NCBI RefSeq assembly: GCF_022048975.1 | Contig: NZ_JAKMHX010000030.1 | Location: 310,001-374,000, forward strand | Length of the DNA: 64,000 nt | Direction of reading: 5' to 3' | DNA from: Sporosarcina cyprini | GTDB taxonomy: Bacteria; Bacillota; Bacilli; Bacillales_A; Planococcaceae | Part shown: one piece after another, positions 17,187 to 26,746 of the stretch | Layout of the letters: every line of letters starts with the position of its first letter | How positions within the stretch are numbered: position 1 is the first letter of the stretch | Made by a program: the position numbers and the translations under genes | Notes under the pieces: generated by a model | What the model saw: only the letters and a program-made list of their open reading frames with translations | Databases searched by the model: none | What the model was told of the DNA's origin: nothing

Positions 17187-17307
17187 TATGTATATAACCT
17201 AATCTACTACATCTTGAAACTACGTTCAACGAAGAAAAATATTCTCACAACTAGAAAGCCGATAACGTCGGTATTCGTCGAAAAAAAATGAAACGAAAGT
17301 CCGATTT

Positions 17308-18144
17308 TTACTTTCGATATGTCCAGGAATCCGCCAAATATTTCGTTCGTTCGATCTCCTTGACATACTCCAGTTGTTCATCCGTCAATTCCAGCGGTTC
17401 AAGCGTCATATCAAGTGCCTTCTCAAACCCAGTTGCAAAGGCAGGAATGCACTCATCCACTGTGATCGGACGATTTGTCAGCCGGTCAATGGCCACTGCC
17501 TTTTCTGGCAATCCTTTTCGCATACGTTCACGCGCCTCTTCTGACTCGAATTTAAATAACGAGACGAGCTTCTCTTCATCCAAACTGAGCAAGATGGCGC
17601 CGTGCTGAAGGATAACACCTTTTTGACGGGTTTGAGCGCTTCCTGCCACCTTCTTACCTTCCACAACGAGCTCGTACCAGCTTGGTGCGTCAAAGCATAC
17701 TGCACTTTTTGGTTTACGCAGCCGTTCATTCTGCTCCTCCGTAACCGGTACAGAAAATTCCGCTTGCAGACCAAGATTCCGGAAACCTTCCAACAGGCCG
17801 CCTGAAATAACTCGGTATGCTTCCGTCACCGTCTCAGGCATGTCCTCGTAATCCTCCCTTACGATGACACTGTAGGTCAATTCATGTTCATGAAGGACGC
17901 CTCTTCCGCCTGTCGGCCGTCTGACGAAGCCAAGATTATGCCTCTCTACGGCTTCCATATCAATTTCCTTTTCCACTCGCTGGAAATATCCAATCGACAA
18001 GGTGGCAGGCTGCCATTCATAAAAACGCAGAACCGGTCCGATCTCCCCTCTGCTATGCCAATCAAGAAGCGCTTCATCGAGCGCCATGTTAAAAGATGGC
18101 GAACACTTTCCGGAATTAATGAAATGCCAAACCTCTTTTTCCAT
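17308..18144 (-). CDS. lipM: Octanoyl-[acyl-carrier-protein]:protein N-octanoyltransferase LipM
   Basis: Transfers octanoyl groups from ACP to GcvH, the first step of lipoate assembly in Bacillus-type bacteria. The 278-residue protein has the biotin/lipoate ligase fold with [18 protein letters not shown] and the catalytic cysteine at residue 150 ([10 protein letters not shown]), plus the [10 protein letters not shown] lysine segment; both length and cysteine position equal B. subtilis LipM. Start ATG 18144 follows GAAGGGG; a longer frame to 18168 is less likely. Close to the glycine-cleavage operon, whose H-protein is the LipM substrate. Confidence 0.93.
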   Translation of the reverse strand: MEKEVWHFINSGKCSPSFNMALDEALLDWHSRGEIGPVLRFYEWQPATLSIGYFQRVEKEIDMEAVERHNLGFVRRPTGGRGVLHEHELTYSVIVREDYEDMPETVTEAYRVISGGLLEGFRNLGLQAEFSVPVTEEQNERLRKPKSAVCFDAPSWYELVVEGKKVAGSAQTRQKGVILQHGAILLSLDEEKLVSLFKFESEEARERMRKGLPEKAVAIDRLTNRPITVDECIPAFATGFEKALDMTLEPLELTDEQLEYVKEIERTKYLADSWTYRK

Positions 18145-18291
18145 ACCAATTCCCCTTCCAATCAACAATGTTGCCGACCTAGAAGTGGAAAATGCCCATG
18201 CTAATAAGCAGCGGCATCCCTTGTCCAGGTCGGCGAAATATTCTTTTATGCTTGCCGATTCATTACAACGAATTTCATTTTATCATTCTCA

Positions 18292-18320
18292 TTGAACATG
18301 TGCTACTTAATCTTTATAAT
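18292..18320 (+). promoter_or_regulatory. Sigma-A promoter of yqhL
   Basis: TTGAAC (18292-18297), a 17-base spacer and a perfect TATAAT (18315-18320). Thirty bases later lies the yqhL GTG with its AAAGGGG ribosome site. Confidence 0.8.
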
Positions 18321-18350
18321 GGACTTATAGAAAGAAAGGGGAAAATCGAA

Positions 18351-18728
18351 GTGGATTTATATATCTTAGGGGCGGTCGTCCTTCTCCTCATCCTCTACAT
18401 CGTCATCACGATGTTACGCCTGCGTAAAGCGGTCACAAACTTGACGCAAGAGGATTTTATCAACGGTTACCGGAAAGCGCAGCTTATCGATGTGCGGGAA
18501 CCGAAGGAGTTTGAAGCGGGCCACATTCTCGGAGCGAGAAATATCCCATACTCCCAGTTCCGGCAGCGTTATAAAGAAATCCGTGCGGATAAGCCCGTCT
18601 ACTTGTACGATCAAAACGGCGGCAAAAGTGCAAGAGCCGCTCTATTCTTGAAAAAGAAAGAGTATACACAGCTCTTCCACCTCCAAGGCGGATTCCGTAC
18701 GTGGACAGGCAAAATTAGAAGCAAATGA
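18351..18728 (+). CDS. yqhL: Membrane-anchored rhodanese-like protein lacking the catalytic cysteine (YqhL)
   Basis: 125-residue protein with one N-terminal membrane helix (about 4-22) and a rhodanese domain (about 33-122) showing the CH2A-like RKAQLIDVREPKEFEAGHI and GARNIP motifs. The active-site loop reads LYDQNGGKSARAA: residue 87 is aspartate where B. subtilis YqhL has the thiolate cysteine, so classical sulfurtransfer is not expected. GTG start at 18351, set by AAAGGGG and the promoter upstream; an ORF extended to 18192 would cover the promoter. Confidence 0.88.
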   Translation: MDLYILGAVVLLLILYIVITMLRLRKAVTNLTQEDFINGYRKAQLIDVREPKEFEAGHILGARNIPYSQFRQRYKEIRADKPVYLYDQNGGKSARAALFLKKKEYTQLFHLQGGFRTWTGKIRSK

Positions 18729-18732
18729 TGAC

Positions 18733-18761
18733 AAAGTTCTTCCTCCGGGAGGAACTTTTTC
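18733..18761 (+). terminator. Terminator after yqhL
   Basis: AAAGTTCTTCCTCC pairs with GGGAGGAACTTT and is followed by a T-rich tail; four bases past the yqhL stop. Confidence 0.8.
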
Positions 18762-18970
18762 TATTACAATAAATTCTCCCATGCCTGCATCCCTCCTGAC
18801 AGCCTCCTTAGAATCCTTGACACCCGTAACCATCCAGACGGGTTACAGGCTGCTTTCGAGCTTCCTCGGGCCTCCTGGCATGCATCCGGTCTTCCTTCGG
18901 CTGAGCAGCAGGCCGTTGTTTATTTCATTAGCGGCCGCCTCTTCGAAAAGCCTTCAGGAACTCTCAACAC
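18762..18970. other. Intergenic stretch without recognisable features
   Basis: About 210 bases between the yqhL and gcvPB terminators. I see no ribosome-site-preceded frame, promoter pair or clear repeat here. Confidence 0.5.
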
Positions 18971-19020
18971 AAAAAACTGCACGCCCAAATGTTTGCTTGA
19001 TACAAACATTCGGCGTGCAG
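18971..19020 (-). terminator. Terminator of the gcvT-gcvPA-gcvPB operon
   Basis: Minus strand: CTGCACGCCGAATGTTTG pairs with CAAACATTTGGGCGTGCAG around TATCAAG, then TTTTTTG. It is 17 bases past the gcvPB stop. Confidence 0.88.
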
Positions 19021-19037
19021 CCAAAATTTAATACGGA

Positions 19038-20519
19038 TTATGCGTTAACCAGTTCCTCTTCTTTTTTCTTAAAGCGAAGAACTGGATGACGTGCCGCTTT
19101 TGTTTCGTCCAAACGGTTAACGACCGTTGTATGAGGCGCCTCTTGGACAATTTCCGGCGTTTCTTCGACTTCCTTGGCAATTTGGATCATTGCATCGATG
19201 AAGGAATCGAGCGTTTCTTTCGATTCAGTCTCGGTTGGTTCAATCATCATGCCTTCCTCTACATTAAGCGGGAAGTAGATCGTTGGCGGATGGAAACCGA
19301 AGTCAAGCAGGCGTTTTGCCATATCGAGTGTACGTACACCGAGTTTCTTTTGTCTGCGGCCTGATAAAACAAATTCATGCTTGCAATGCTGCGGATATGG
19401 CAGATCAAAATACGGCTCCAATCTGCGCATCATGTAGTTTGCATTCAGTACCGCATACTCCGTAACTGCCTTCAATCCATCCGGCCCCATAGAGCGGATA
19501 TACGTGTAGGCACGTAAATAAATGCCGAAGTTTCCGTAGAACGGTTTCACACGGCCGATTGATTGCGGACGGTCATACTCGAATGTATAGCTGTCCCCTT
19601 CTTTAACGAGAACCGGCTTCGGCAAGAACGGAGCCAAATCCGCTTTCACGCCGACTGGGCCAGAGCCTGGTCCGCCGCCGCCATGCGGGCCTGTAAACGT
19701 CTTATGCAAATTCAAATGGACAGCGTCAAAGCCCATATCGCCCGGGCGTGCTTTGGCCATAACGGCGTTTAAGTTAGCACCGTCATAGTATAGCTTCCCG
19801 CCGACACCATGAACGATTTCAGCCATTGTTAAAATATCCTCTTCAAAGAGTCCGAGTGTATTCGGATTTGTCAGCATGAGGGCCGCTGTGTCAGGTCCAA
19901 CTTTAGATTTTAGATCGTCGATATCGACTAGGCCGTTGTCATTTGACTTAACTGTAATCGTATCGAATCCTGCAACCGTTGCGGAAGCAGGGTTTGTGCC
20001 ATGGGCAGAATCCGGCACAAGCACTTTTGTCCGATTGAAATCGCCGTTTGACTCATGGAATGCACGGATCATCATGAGCGCAGTCCATTCACCATGTGCA
20101 CCAGCAGCCGGCTGAAGCGTCACTTCGTCCATACCTGTAATTTCAGAAAGATGTTCCTGCAAGTCATACATGATTTCCATTGCACCTTGAACAGTGGCTT
20201 CATCCTGCAGTGGATGGATATTCGCGAAACCAGATAGGCGGGCAACCGCTTCATTGATTTTTGGGTTGTACTTCATCGTACAAGATCCAAGCGGATAGAA
20301 TCCTGTATCTACTCCGTGATTCCGATTGGAAAGCGCAGTATAGTGTCGCATAATATCAAGCTCCGAGACTTCCGGCAGCTCTGCCTCTTCAGAGCGGATA
20401 TAAGTTTCAGGCAACAAGTTTGTCAAATCGACTTCCGGTACGTCCAATTCAGGGAGGCTATAGCCGATCCGTCCCTCTTTTGATATTTCAAAAATCAGCG
20501 GTTGATTTTCATTACGCAT
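19038..20519 (-). CDS. gcvPB: Glycine dehydrogenase (decarboxylating) subunit 2
   Basis: PLP-binding half of the two-subunit P-protein of the glycine cleavage system. The 493-residue protein has [27 protein letters not shown] and the PLP-lysine segment [21 protein letters not shown]. Start ATG at 20519 ([11 protein letters not shown]) has GGAGG six bases upstream and overlaps the gcvPA stop by eight bases, indicating coupling and 1:1 stoichiometry. Last gene before the operon terminator. Confidence 0.96.
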   Translation of the reverse strand: MRNENQPLIFEISKEGRIGYSLPELDVPEVDLTNLLPETYIRSEEAELPEVSELDIMRHYTALSNRNHGVDTGFYPLGSCTMKYNPKINEAVARLSGFANIHPLQDEATVQGAMEIMYDLQEHLSEITGMDEVTLQPAAGAHGEWTALMMIRAFHESNGDFNRTKVLVPDSAHGTNPASATVAGFDTITVKSNDNGLVDIDDLKSKVGPDTAALMLTNPNTLGLFEEDILTMAEIVHGVGGKLYYDGANLNAVMAKARPGDMGFDAVHLNLHKTFTGPHGGGGPGSGPVGVKADLAPFLPKPVLVKEGDSYTFEYDRPQSIGRVKPFYGNFGIYLRAYTYIRSMGPDGLKAVTEYAVLNANYMMRRLEPYFDLPYPQHCKHEFVLSGRRQKKLGVRTLDMAKRLLDFGFHPPTIYFPLNVEEGMMIEPTETESKETLDSFIDAMIQIAKEVEETPEIVQEAPHTTVVNRLDETKAARHPVLRFKKKEEELVNA

Positions 20520-21858
20520 GAAGGGCCTCCATTTCCTGCACGAGCGCATCAATTTCTTCTTTTGTCCGTTGTTCTGTCACAGCGATCAATGTGTGATTAG
20601 CCAGTTCCGGATATGTGGAACTAAGGTCATAGCCGCCAATCATTCCTTTATGGAATAACTGCTCGTTCACTTCAGCCACCGGCTTTTTCACATCCACTAC
20701 GATTTCGTTAAAGTGGACGTTGCCAAATTTAACATCAAAGCCTGCTTTCTCGAATGCCTCTTTTGCATATCTTGTTTTGGCAATGTTTTGATATGCTATT
20801 TCCTTGACGCCCACTTTTCCAAGTGCCGTCATCGCAACAGATGCTGCAAGTGCATTCAGTGCTTGGTTTGAGCAAATATTAGATGTCGCTTTATCACGGC
20901 GGATATGCTGCTCACGCGCTTGAAGCGTAAGAACATAACCTCTTCTTCCATCTTCATCTGTCGTCTCGCCGACAAGACGTCCAGGCACTTTTCGCATAAG
21001 CTTTGTCGTCGTCGCGAAATATCCACAGTGCGGGCCGCCGAATTGTTCTGGAATGCCGAACGGCTGAGCATCGCCAACTGTAATATCCGCACCAAGTTTG
21101 CCTGGAGGCGTCAAGACGCCAAGCGCCAGCGGGTTGGACGAAACAATGAATAGCCCGCCTTGATCATGTGCAATTTTTCCGATCTTCTCGATATCTTCTA
21201 CTTGACCGAAGAAGTTTGGATATTGGACTAGAACCGCAGCAGTATCACCATCGATTAACTGTTCTAACTTTTCCATGTCCGTAACGCCATCTTTGTGTGG
21301 AATCGTGACGACTTCAATGAATTGGCCAGCTGCATAAGCTTGCACTACATCCCTGGATTCCGGATGGACTGTTTCGGAAACAAGCAGCTTTTTACGGCGT
21401 GTATGGCCAGCCGCAAGCGTTCCTGCTTCTGCAAGCGCAGTTCCGCCGTCATACATGGAAGAGTTGGCGAGATCCATGCCTGTCAATTCACAGATCATTG
21501 TCTGGAACTCAAAGATCGCCTGTAGTTCACCTTGGGAAATCTCCGGCTGATACGGTGTATAGGCCGTATAGAACTCAGAACGGGAAATTACATGGTCAAC
21601 AATGATCGGCTTATAATGATCATAGACACCTGCACCAAGGAACGATGTATAGTGGCGGGAATCAGCATTTTTGCTCGCCAAATGAGACAATTCTTTCATC
21701 AGAGCCGTTTCCGATTTTGCAGGTTTAATGTCTAATTCACCTTTGAATCGTACTTTTTCTGGAATATCTTCAAACAATTCATCCACAGTTGCGATGCCGA
21801 TGGCCGCTAGCATTTCATCGCGGTCCGTTTCCGTCATCGGAATATAACGATGCTTCAT
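20512..21858 (-). CDS. gcvPA: Glycine dehydrogenase (decarboxylating) subunit 1
   Basis: N-terminal half of the split P-protein. The 448-residue protein begins [17 protein letters not shown], has [32 protein letters not shown] (20-residue core), [12 protein letters not shown] and [26 protein letters not shown] segments of the family. ATG 21858 is preferred over the in-frame upstream codons (up to 21915) because these would lie in gcvT and lack a ribosome site; GAGGGG precedes 21858. It starts 25 bases after the gcvT stop. Confidence 0.96.
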   Translation of the reverse strand: MKHRYIPMTETDRDEMLAAIGIATVDELFEDIPEKVRFKGELDIKPAKSETALMKELSHLASKNADSRHYTSFLGAGVYDHYKPIIVDHVISRSEFYTAYTPYQPEISQGELQAIFEFQTMICELTGMDLANSSMYDGGTALAEAGTLAAGHTRRKKLLVSETVHPESRDVVQAYAAGQFIEVVTIPHKDGVTDMEKLEQLIDGDTAAVLVQYPNFFGQVEDIEKIGKIAHDQGGLFIVSSNPLALGVLTPPGKLGADITVGDAQPFGIPEQFGGPHCGYFATTTKLMRKVPGRLVGETTDEDGRRGYVLTLQAREQHIRRDKATSNICSNQALNALAASVAMTALGKVGVKEIAYQNIAKTRYAKEAFEKAGFDVKFGNVHFNEIVVDVKKPVAEVNEQLFHKGMIGGYDLSSTYPELANHTLIAVTEQRTKEEIDALVQEMEALHA

Positions 21859-21883
21859 ATCCACAAATCCCCTCTTCATTTCA

Positions 21884-22981
21884 TTATCGTTTATAAAATG
21901 GTGTTGCGATGACAACCGCTTTCAGACGTTTCGAACGGATTTCGACTTCCACTTCATTTCCTGCTTCTGTCTGTTTCGAATCAACAAGGGCGAACCCGAT
22001 ATTCTTTTTCAATGTCGGTGACTGTGTTCCTGTCGTCACTTCGCCGATCTCCTCGTCTCCAACAAACACTTTGTAACCAGTGCGCGGAATCCCTTTGTCA
22101 ATCATTTCAATGCCGACAAGTTTCCTCGGAACACCTTGTTCCTTCTGAGAAGCTAGCGCCTCTTTGCCAATGAAGTCGGATTCTTTATTGAGTTTGACGA
22201 CAAACCCAAGTCCCGCTTCGAGTGGAGAAATATCTTTGGATAGCTCTTGTCCATAGAGTGGAAGTCCGGCTTCAAAACGCAATGTATCACGAGCGCCCAA
22301 ACCTGCCGGGAGAACTCCTTCCTCTTTTCCTGCTTCGAGAATGGCCGACCATAACGCGACTACTGTGTCTGGCGAACCGTACAATTCAAATCCGTCTTCC
22401 CCTGTATAACCGGTTCTCGAGACGAGAACCTCATGTCCCGCCACGTTTACGCCTTCCTTGAAACGGAAAAATTTAATTTCTTCCAATGGCTGGTCAGTCA
22501 ACTTCTGAAGAACCTCTTGTGCTTTTGGTCCTTGAAGAGCCAACAAACCATACTCATTTGATTTATCCTCTATTATGACATCCTCTGAGGCATGCTTTTT
22601 CATCCATTCCACATCTTTATCGATATTGGACGCATTGACGACTAAAAGATAGTCGTTCTCTCCTCTTTTATAGATTAGGAGATCATCCACTGTACCGCCA
22701 TTTTCATAACACATCGCTGTATACTGGGCTTGCCCGTCCTTCAACTTGGAGACATCATTTGTTACAAGTTTTTGCAGAAATGCAAGTGCCCCTTCTCCTG
22801 AGACAAAAACTTCTCCCATATGGGATACATCAAACAGACCGGCTTGCGTTCGCACCGCTTCATGTTCGGCTTTGATTCCAGAGAATTGAACTGGCAGCTC
22901 CCAGCCTCCAAAATCAATCGTTTTGCCTCCATATTCCGCATAAGTATCGAAAAGGGCCGTGCGTTTCAACGATTCAACCAT
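21884..22981 (-). CDS. gcvT: Aminomethyltransferase (glycine cleavage T-protein)
   Basis: Moves the aminomethyl carbon from lipoyl-GcvH to tetrahydrofolate. The 365-residue protein has the N-terminal folate-binding region with [21 protein letters not shown] (within residues 25-45), the [10 protein letters not shown] motif, [14 protein letters not shown] and [28 protein letters not shown] ribosome site before ATG. First gene of the operon, directly behind the glycine riboswitch. Confidence 0.96.
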   Translation of the reverse strand: MVESLKRTALFDTYAEYGGKTIDFGGWELPVQFSGIKAEHEAVRTQAGLFDVSHMGEVFVSGEGALAFLQKLVTNDVSKLKDGQAQYTAMCYENGGTVDDLLIYKRGENDYLLVVNASNIDKDVEWMKKHASEDVIIEDKSNEYGLLALQGPKAQEVLQKLTDQPLEEIKFFRFKEGVNVAGHEVLVSRTGYTGEDGFELYGSPDTVVALWSAILEAGKEEGVLPAGLGARDTLRFEAGLPLYGQELSKDISPLEAGLGFVVKLNKESDFIGKEALASQKEQGVPRKLVGIEMIDKGIPRTGYKVFVGDEEIGEVTTGTQSPTLKKNIGFALVDSKQTEAGNEVEVEIRSKRLKAVVIATPFYKR

Positions 22982-23105
22982 GCCAATTTCCCCCTAGTCT
23001 AATAGTAAAGTAGAGCTCCGAACAAATCGGATCTCCCCGATGTTCGGTTGTGCAAGCAATCCGCAGCAAGACGATCGCGCTGACAATCGCCAGCTCGCTG
23101 TCCAC

Positions 23106-23147
23106 GAAAAAAAGACAGAAGTCCCCTATAGAAAAGGAACCTCTGTC
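23106..23147 (-). terminator. Expression-platform terminator of the glycine riboswitch
   Basis: Minus strand: GACAGAGGTTCC pairs with GGGACTTCTGTC around a ~10-base loop and runs into TTTTTTT. Its 5' arm is also the 3' side of the second aptamer's closing stem, so glycine binding can sequester it and let transcription continue into gcvT. Confidence 0.85.
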
Positions 23148-23306
23148 CGTGTACCTGAAAGTTTGACCTTGCGGCTTTCCTCGTTGGTGGCCGATCGAAT
23201 CGACACTCTCCAGAGATGCGTCATGAACGGGTCTTTTTACCTGAGAGATTCATAACTTCCGTTACTTGCTCCTTCGGCGACGCCTAATACGTGCTCTCCC
23301 CGCTCA
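23140..23306 (-). ncRNA. Tandem glycine riboswitch upstream of gcvT
   Basis: The minus strand shows two aptamers. Aptamer 1: GGGGAGAGC, then GCCGAAGGAGCAA, GAATCTCTCAGG and AAAAGACCC. Aptamer 2: CTCTGGAGAG, CCACCAACGAGGAAA and ACTTTCAGGTACACGGAC. These are the conserved core words of the glycine riboswitch (GGAGAG, CGCCGAAGGRGCAA, CUCUCAGG). The terminator that follows makes this a transcriptional ON switch for gcvT-gcvPA-gcvPB. The 220 bases upstream toward aroK hold no gene; the promoter must lie there but no convincing pair was picked. Confidence 0.93.
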
Positions 23307-23532
23307 GTCATCCGCGATATTCAATTGCTTGCACAAAATGTGTAAGATTCCGACGAATCAGTACCCTATTGCCTTATATCTTAACATTTCAAATCTGCAT
23401 ACGCAATCATTTTTAGCATCTCGTATTTTTTACGAACATTAAACTACTTTTATTAATTAATGTTCGTGTTTGAGGGTTTCCTGTCGATTCTAGCACCAAG
23501 AAAAAATTAGATAGCCTATCAATATATCCCGA

Positions 23533-24051
23533 TCATTCCTCGGGTTCCTTAAGCCTGCCAATCTGAAACGCTATGTAGTCAGCTATTTCATAAATGGAGC
23601 GGCCCGCTGTCTCCACTCTGAAATGAGCGCTCTTTAAATAATGTGGCTTGCGTTTGAAATACAGGCTCTCCAGTTCTTGACGGGTTGAGCGCTGGACGAT
23701 GGGGCGATTTTTATCTGTCGAGATACGGCGCCATATTTCATAGAACGGAGCATTCAGGAAGAAGACCAGGCCCGTGTCCCTCATAATACGCCGATTCTCC
23801 TCCTTCATCGCAACGCCTCCGCCAGTTGCAATAATGCAATACTGATCCGGAAAGCGTCGCAAGAAGTCCGTCTCCATCTCTCGGAATCGCTCTTCACCAT
23901 ATGTCTCAAATATTTGAGGAATTGTCATCCCTGTATCGTTGACGATTTCCGCATCCATGTCGAAAAAAGGCATATCCACCATATTGCTTAATCGTTTGCC
24001 AATGGCACTTTTACCACTGCCCATGTATCCGACCAAGTAGACTTTCTTCAT
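23533..24051 (-). CDS. aroK: Shikimate kinase
   Basis: Phosphorylates shikimate at O3. The 172-residue protein has the P-loop GYMGSGKSAIG near 8-18, the shikimate-binding FFDMDAEI, ERFREMETDFL and the TGGGVA loop, and an NRPIV lid. ATG at 24051 is better spaced from GGGTGG than the ATG at 24057. The start lies inside comGG, overlapping its end by about 40 bases, an unusual coupling of a metabolic gene to the competence operon. Confidence 0.92.
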   Translation of the reverse strand: MKKVYLVGYMGSGKSAIGKRLSNMVDMPFFDMDAEIVNDTGMTIPQIFETYGEERFREMETDFLRRFPDQYCIIATGGGVAMKEENRRIMRDTGLVFFLNAPFYEIWRRISTDKNRPIVQRSTRQELESLYFKRKPHYLKSAHFRVETAGRSIYEIADYIAFQIGRLKEPEE

Positions 24052-24238
24052 TTTCATCCACCCTATTTAATGTCTTGATCAATTCCTTTTCGTAGTATTG
24101 TTCAAGAGAATCGTAAGTTTTATATAAATTACTATGCCATGAAACGAGGGTAAAAAGAAAGAGGCTGACAAAAAATAATAATATTAATGCAGCCGCGAAC
24201 AGGGAGCCATTCTCATTCCGGATATAACCCAATCGCAA
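24011..24238 (-). CDS. comGG: ComGG-like competence pilin-complex protein
   Basis: Seventh gene of the comG operon. 75 residues: MRLGYIRNENGSLFAAA followed by one membrane helix (about 16-33) and a polar, helical tail. It lacks a strong prepilin motif but NENGSLFAAALILLF has the glycine-serine-hydrophobic layout of minor pseudopilins. Assignment is mainly positional (end of comG, overlaps comGF by 26 bases); B. subtilis ComGG is longer (~124 residues). Confidence 0.7.
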   Translation of the reverse strand: MRLGYIRNENGSLFAAALILLFFVSLFLFTLVSWHSNLYKTYDSLEQYYEKELIKTLNRVDENEESLLGRIHGQW

Positions 24239-24656
24239 ATCTCCTTTCCTTTATTTTTTCATCCAACGTCACGATCGTCAACCGGACCATCTCCTCTTCC
24301 AAGGTAAACTGGATGGAACGAATGTTGGTGAAAAGGGGGATATGTCCTTGGAAGTCCACTGTTCTACGGATGACCGTCCCGCTTCGGCTGATCGTTTGCA
24401 CGCCTCTCTCGTTTACATACGTCAAAGCCCGGCCGTCTGCAGATAAACTAATTGATTCTACATGAGCAAGCGATGTTTGCAGTTCCGCCGTAAAAAGCTC
24501 CCACTCCGTCGATGCAGCCGTCCCATATTGATGCTCAATCGTCTGCTTCCAATAAAAGAAGAGGACGAGCAAATGCAGAAAAGTGAACGCTATGATCAAT
24601 TGAAATAATGAATCCAATAAGGTATAGCCCGATTCCCGCCTTATGAGCCGTAGCAT
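24213..24656 (-). CDS. comGF: ComGF-like competence protein
   Basis: 147-residue minor pseudopilin: N-terminal prepilin-like RRESGYTLLDSLFQLIIAFTFL with the glycine cleavage site before a single hydrophobic helix, then a beta-rich extracellular domain typical of ComGF. Needed for DNA-uptake pseudopilus assembly. Overlaps comGE by 16 bases and comGG by 26 bases. Confidence 0.85.
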   Translation of the reverse strand: MLRLIRRESGYTLLDSLFQLIIAFTFLHLLVLFFYWKQTIEHQYGTAASTEWELFTAELQTSLAHVESISLSADGRALTYVNERGVQTISRSGTVIRRTVDFQGHIPLFTNIRSIQFTLEEEMVRLTIVTLDEKIKERRFAIGLYPE

Positions 24657-24940
24657 GAAATGATTTCCTCATCCCTACTCAAATAGCTGACACAAACGGA
24701 TGTGCCATGGATGCTCCACTCAAAAGCCGTCTTTTCTACTTCCTCAACTCCCGATAATGTGCCATAGGCAGAATGGATGATTGCTCCCTGGAATGCCGTC
24801 CTGGCCGCAAGCATGGATTTCTTCTTCTCCCCTAATTCCACCATCATGTTCGTCGCGAACGGCAGCAGTGTGCCGAAGATGATGGTTGTCAGAAGCAGGA
24901 CAAGCAACGCTTCCGGCCAAGAATATCCTTTATCGTTCAT
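24641..24940 (-). CDS. comGE: ComGE-like competence protein
   Basis: 99-residue minor pseudopilin starting MNDKGYSWPEALLVLLLTT (cleavage-type K-G-Y/S-x3-E pattern) with one membrane helix (10-32). ATG at 24940 is preceded by GGGAGGAT about ten bases upstream; the earlier ATG at 24958 lies before that ribosome site. Overlaps comGD by 11 bases. Confidence 0.82.
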   Translation of the reverse strand: MNDKGYSWPEALLVLLLTTIIFGTLLPFATNMMVELGEKKKSMLAARTAFQGAIIHSAYGTLSGVEEVEKTAFEWSIHGTSVCVSYLSRDEEIISCYGS

Positions 24941-25367
24941 GTAATATGATCCTCCCATATTGTAATTGGAAGCGCAGTTCGACCGTTCGCTTCGTCATAT
25001 TCACTGTTATGGTTCCTGACTCCCGAATTTGCCCATTCCCGTTGAATTCAAGACGCCGCATGGCCCCCGTACTGCTAATGCGCATGCCAGCAGGAAAATC
25101 CATCCGATCCATCTCCCCTTCGAGATTGGATGTAATAATGTATGTGGCACCATTATTTTTCAAAGTCAGTTCAGTTGGATAGCCGCTCGCCAAGGAATGC
25201 GCCTGCATCTTATAAACGGAGGCAATGAACGCCTGCAGAGCCTCTTCCTCGGCCCGGCCAGACAACCACTTTTCACCAAAAGGAAGGGCGAGCACCGTCA
25301 GAATAACGACGATGCTCAGCACCAGCAGAAGTTCCAAAAAAGTAAAGCCCGCTTCCTTAGTCCGCAT
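24930..25367 (-). CDS. comGD: ComGD-like competence pseudopilin
   Basis: 145-residue type IV pilin-like protein. The N-terminus KEAGFTFLELLLVLSIV is a clear class III signal: cleavage after glycine, phenylalanine +1 and glutamate +5 of the mature protein. The rest is a beta-strand-rich domain. Processed by ComC prepilin peptidase, which is not in this window. Overlaps comGC by 11 bases. Confidence 0.88.
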   Translation of the reverse strand: MRTKEAGFTFLELLLVLSIVVILTVLALPFGEKWLSGRAEEEALQAFIASVYKMQAHSLASGYPTELTLKNNGATYIITSNLEGEMDRMDFPAGMRISSTGAMRRLEFNGNGQIRESGTITVNMTKRTVELRFQLQYGRIILHER

Positions 25368-25692
25368 CTACATCCCCTGCTTGGCCGGGCAGAGGGTCTG
25401 GCTTTACTTCGCCTTCAGAGGAAAGATTCAATTTCCTGCCGTCCGGGCATTGGAGGTCTCCGGTTACATACCCTTCATCCTTCAAGGAGGCCAAGGTTGG
25501 AAACTCCTTCTTGTCCATCTTATAGGCCTGCACTTGTCCCTGAACCATTTTGACATACGCATCGCATCCTTTTTCATCGATGGAACGCGAGTGTTTCGTA
25601 ACATTCGGAATGGCAATTAATACCAAAACGGAGATAATCAAAAGTACGATCATCATCTCTATCAACGTGAATCCCTTTTCTTTTCGAACCAT
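25357..25692 (-). CDS. comGC: ComGC major competence pseudopilin
   Basis: 111-residue major pseudopilin. KEKGFTLIEMMIVLLIISV is the prepilin cleavage and helix region; cysteines 43 and 82 match the pair that forms the intramolecular disulfide in B. subtilis ComGC. C-terminus is acidic and proline-rich (KPDPLPGQAGDVDAD), somewhat longer than usual. Follows comGB by 13 bases. Confidence 0.94.
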   Translation of the reverse strand: MVRKEKGFTLIEMMIVLLIISVLVLIAIPNVTKHSRSIDEKGCDAYVKMVQGQVQAYKMDKKEFPTLASLKDEGYVTGDLQCPDGRKLNLSSEGEVKPDPLPGQAGDVDAD

Positions 25693-25705
25693 AATCTATT
25701 CCTCC

Positions 25706-26746
25706 TCACATCGTTTCGATCATTCCATACACTGGCAACAAAATCGCCAAGTATGCGAGCAAAATACAGATGGCAAGCAAAGTAAATAAGAGAGGCTGGA
25801 TGACGGCCAGCCATTTTGAGATATCGGATTCCATCGTTTCGAATGAGTGCGCACTGTAGAGGATTAATTCCTCTGCTAGATGGCCCGTGTCGGATCCATG
25901 CTTTGCGAAGGATGCCAAGTTGGATTCGAGCCCGTCAGTCAAAAGGATAGCCTGTTCGAATGGGATGCCTTGTATGAGATGCTGTTTTAAATTGCTTGCC
26001 ATTTCCGCAATCAAGACGTCTAATCGCTGGTTTTCCAACATGGCCAACGCCTCCTGAATCGGCAGGCCGCTCCGCAATAGCGATCCGATCTCTCCGGTCA
26101 ATTCGGACGTTTTCGTTTTCAGCAGAAATGAACCGATCACCGGAATCCTTACCAGTTTTCGTATTTTCTCCGCTGGTGTCAGTTTGGCATACCATTTTTT
26201 AACGATGAAAAGCCCAACAGCCGCCGCGATAAAGGAAAGGAGCAGCACATCTGGAATCTTGCCGACTATGACCGGCAAGAGTGTAGAAAAACTCGTTTCT
26301 GCTTGTCGCGTTTGAGCCAAAACTTGAAAGTTTGGAAGGAAAAACTGTCTGAACAGGAGAAGGAGGAAAGCCATAAAGATGAAAAGGAAAGCCGGATAAA
26401 TTAAAATCCGTTTTAATCTTTTATCCCGTTTTTCCTTCAACTCCAATCGCCCGGCCAGTTCTCTGAGAGAGATAATTAATGTTCCATCCACTTCCGCCAC
26501 CGCGATTGGCAAAAGCACCGTACGTTTAAAGCCAATCGCTTCCAGCACCTGGGTCACGGTCATTCCAGACCGAAATGCATTCTCTGCTAGGTTCAATATT
26601 GGTTCATAATCACGAACATAATGAGGAAGCAGAATGACTATACTGTCGTGGATTGTATATCCCTGATCCAATAATTCCGCCAAACGCCTTAAAAAAGCCG
26701 ATTGGTTCACGAGCGCAGTCTCATTTGTACGAAATCTCCATTTCAT
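25706..26746 (-). CDS. comGB: ComGB, polytopic membrane protein of the DNA-uptake machine
   Basis: 346-residue GspF/PilC-family protein with two repeated cytoplasmic domains (EVDGTLIISLRELAGRLE and SKTSELTGEIGSLLRSGLPIQEAL-type segments) and three membrane helices (about 113-135, 165-183, 318-340). Platform protein for pseudopilus assembly with ComGA. Its ATG overlaps the comGA stop by one base (TAATG). Confidence 0.93.
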   Translation of the reverse strand: MKWRFRTNETALVNQSAFLRRLAELLDQGYTIHDSIVILLPHYVRDYEPILNLAENAFRSGMTVTQVLEAIGFKRTVLLPIAVAEVDGTLIISLRELAGRLELKEKRDKRLKRILIYPAFLFIFMAFLLLLFRQFFLPNFQVLAQTRQAETSFSTLLPVIVGKIPDVLLLSFIAAAVGLFIVKKWYAKLTPAEKIRKLVRIPVIGSFLLKTKTSELTGEIGSLLRSGLPIQEALAMLENQRLDVLIAEMASNLKQHLIQGIPFEQAILLTDGLESNLASFAKHGSDTGHLAEELILYSAHSFETMESDISKWLAVIQPLLFTLLAICILLAYLAILLPVYGMIETM

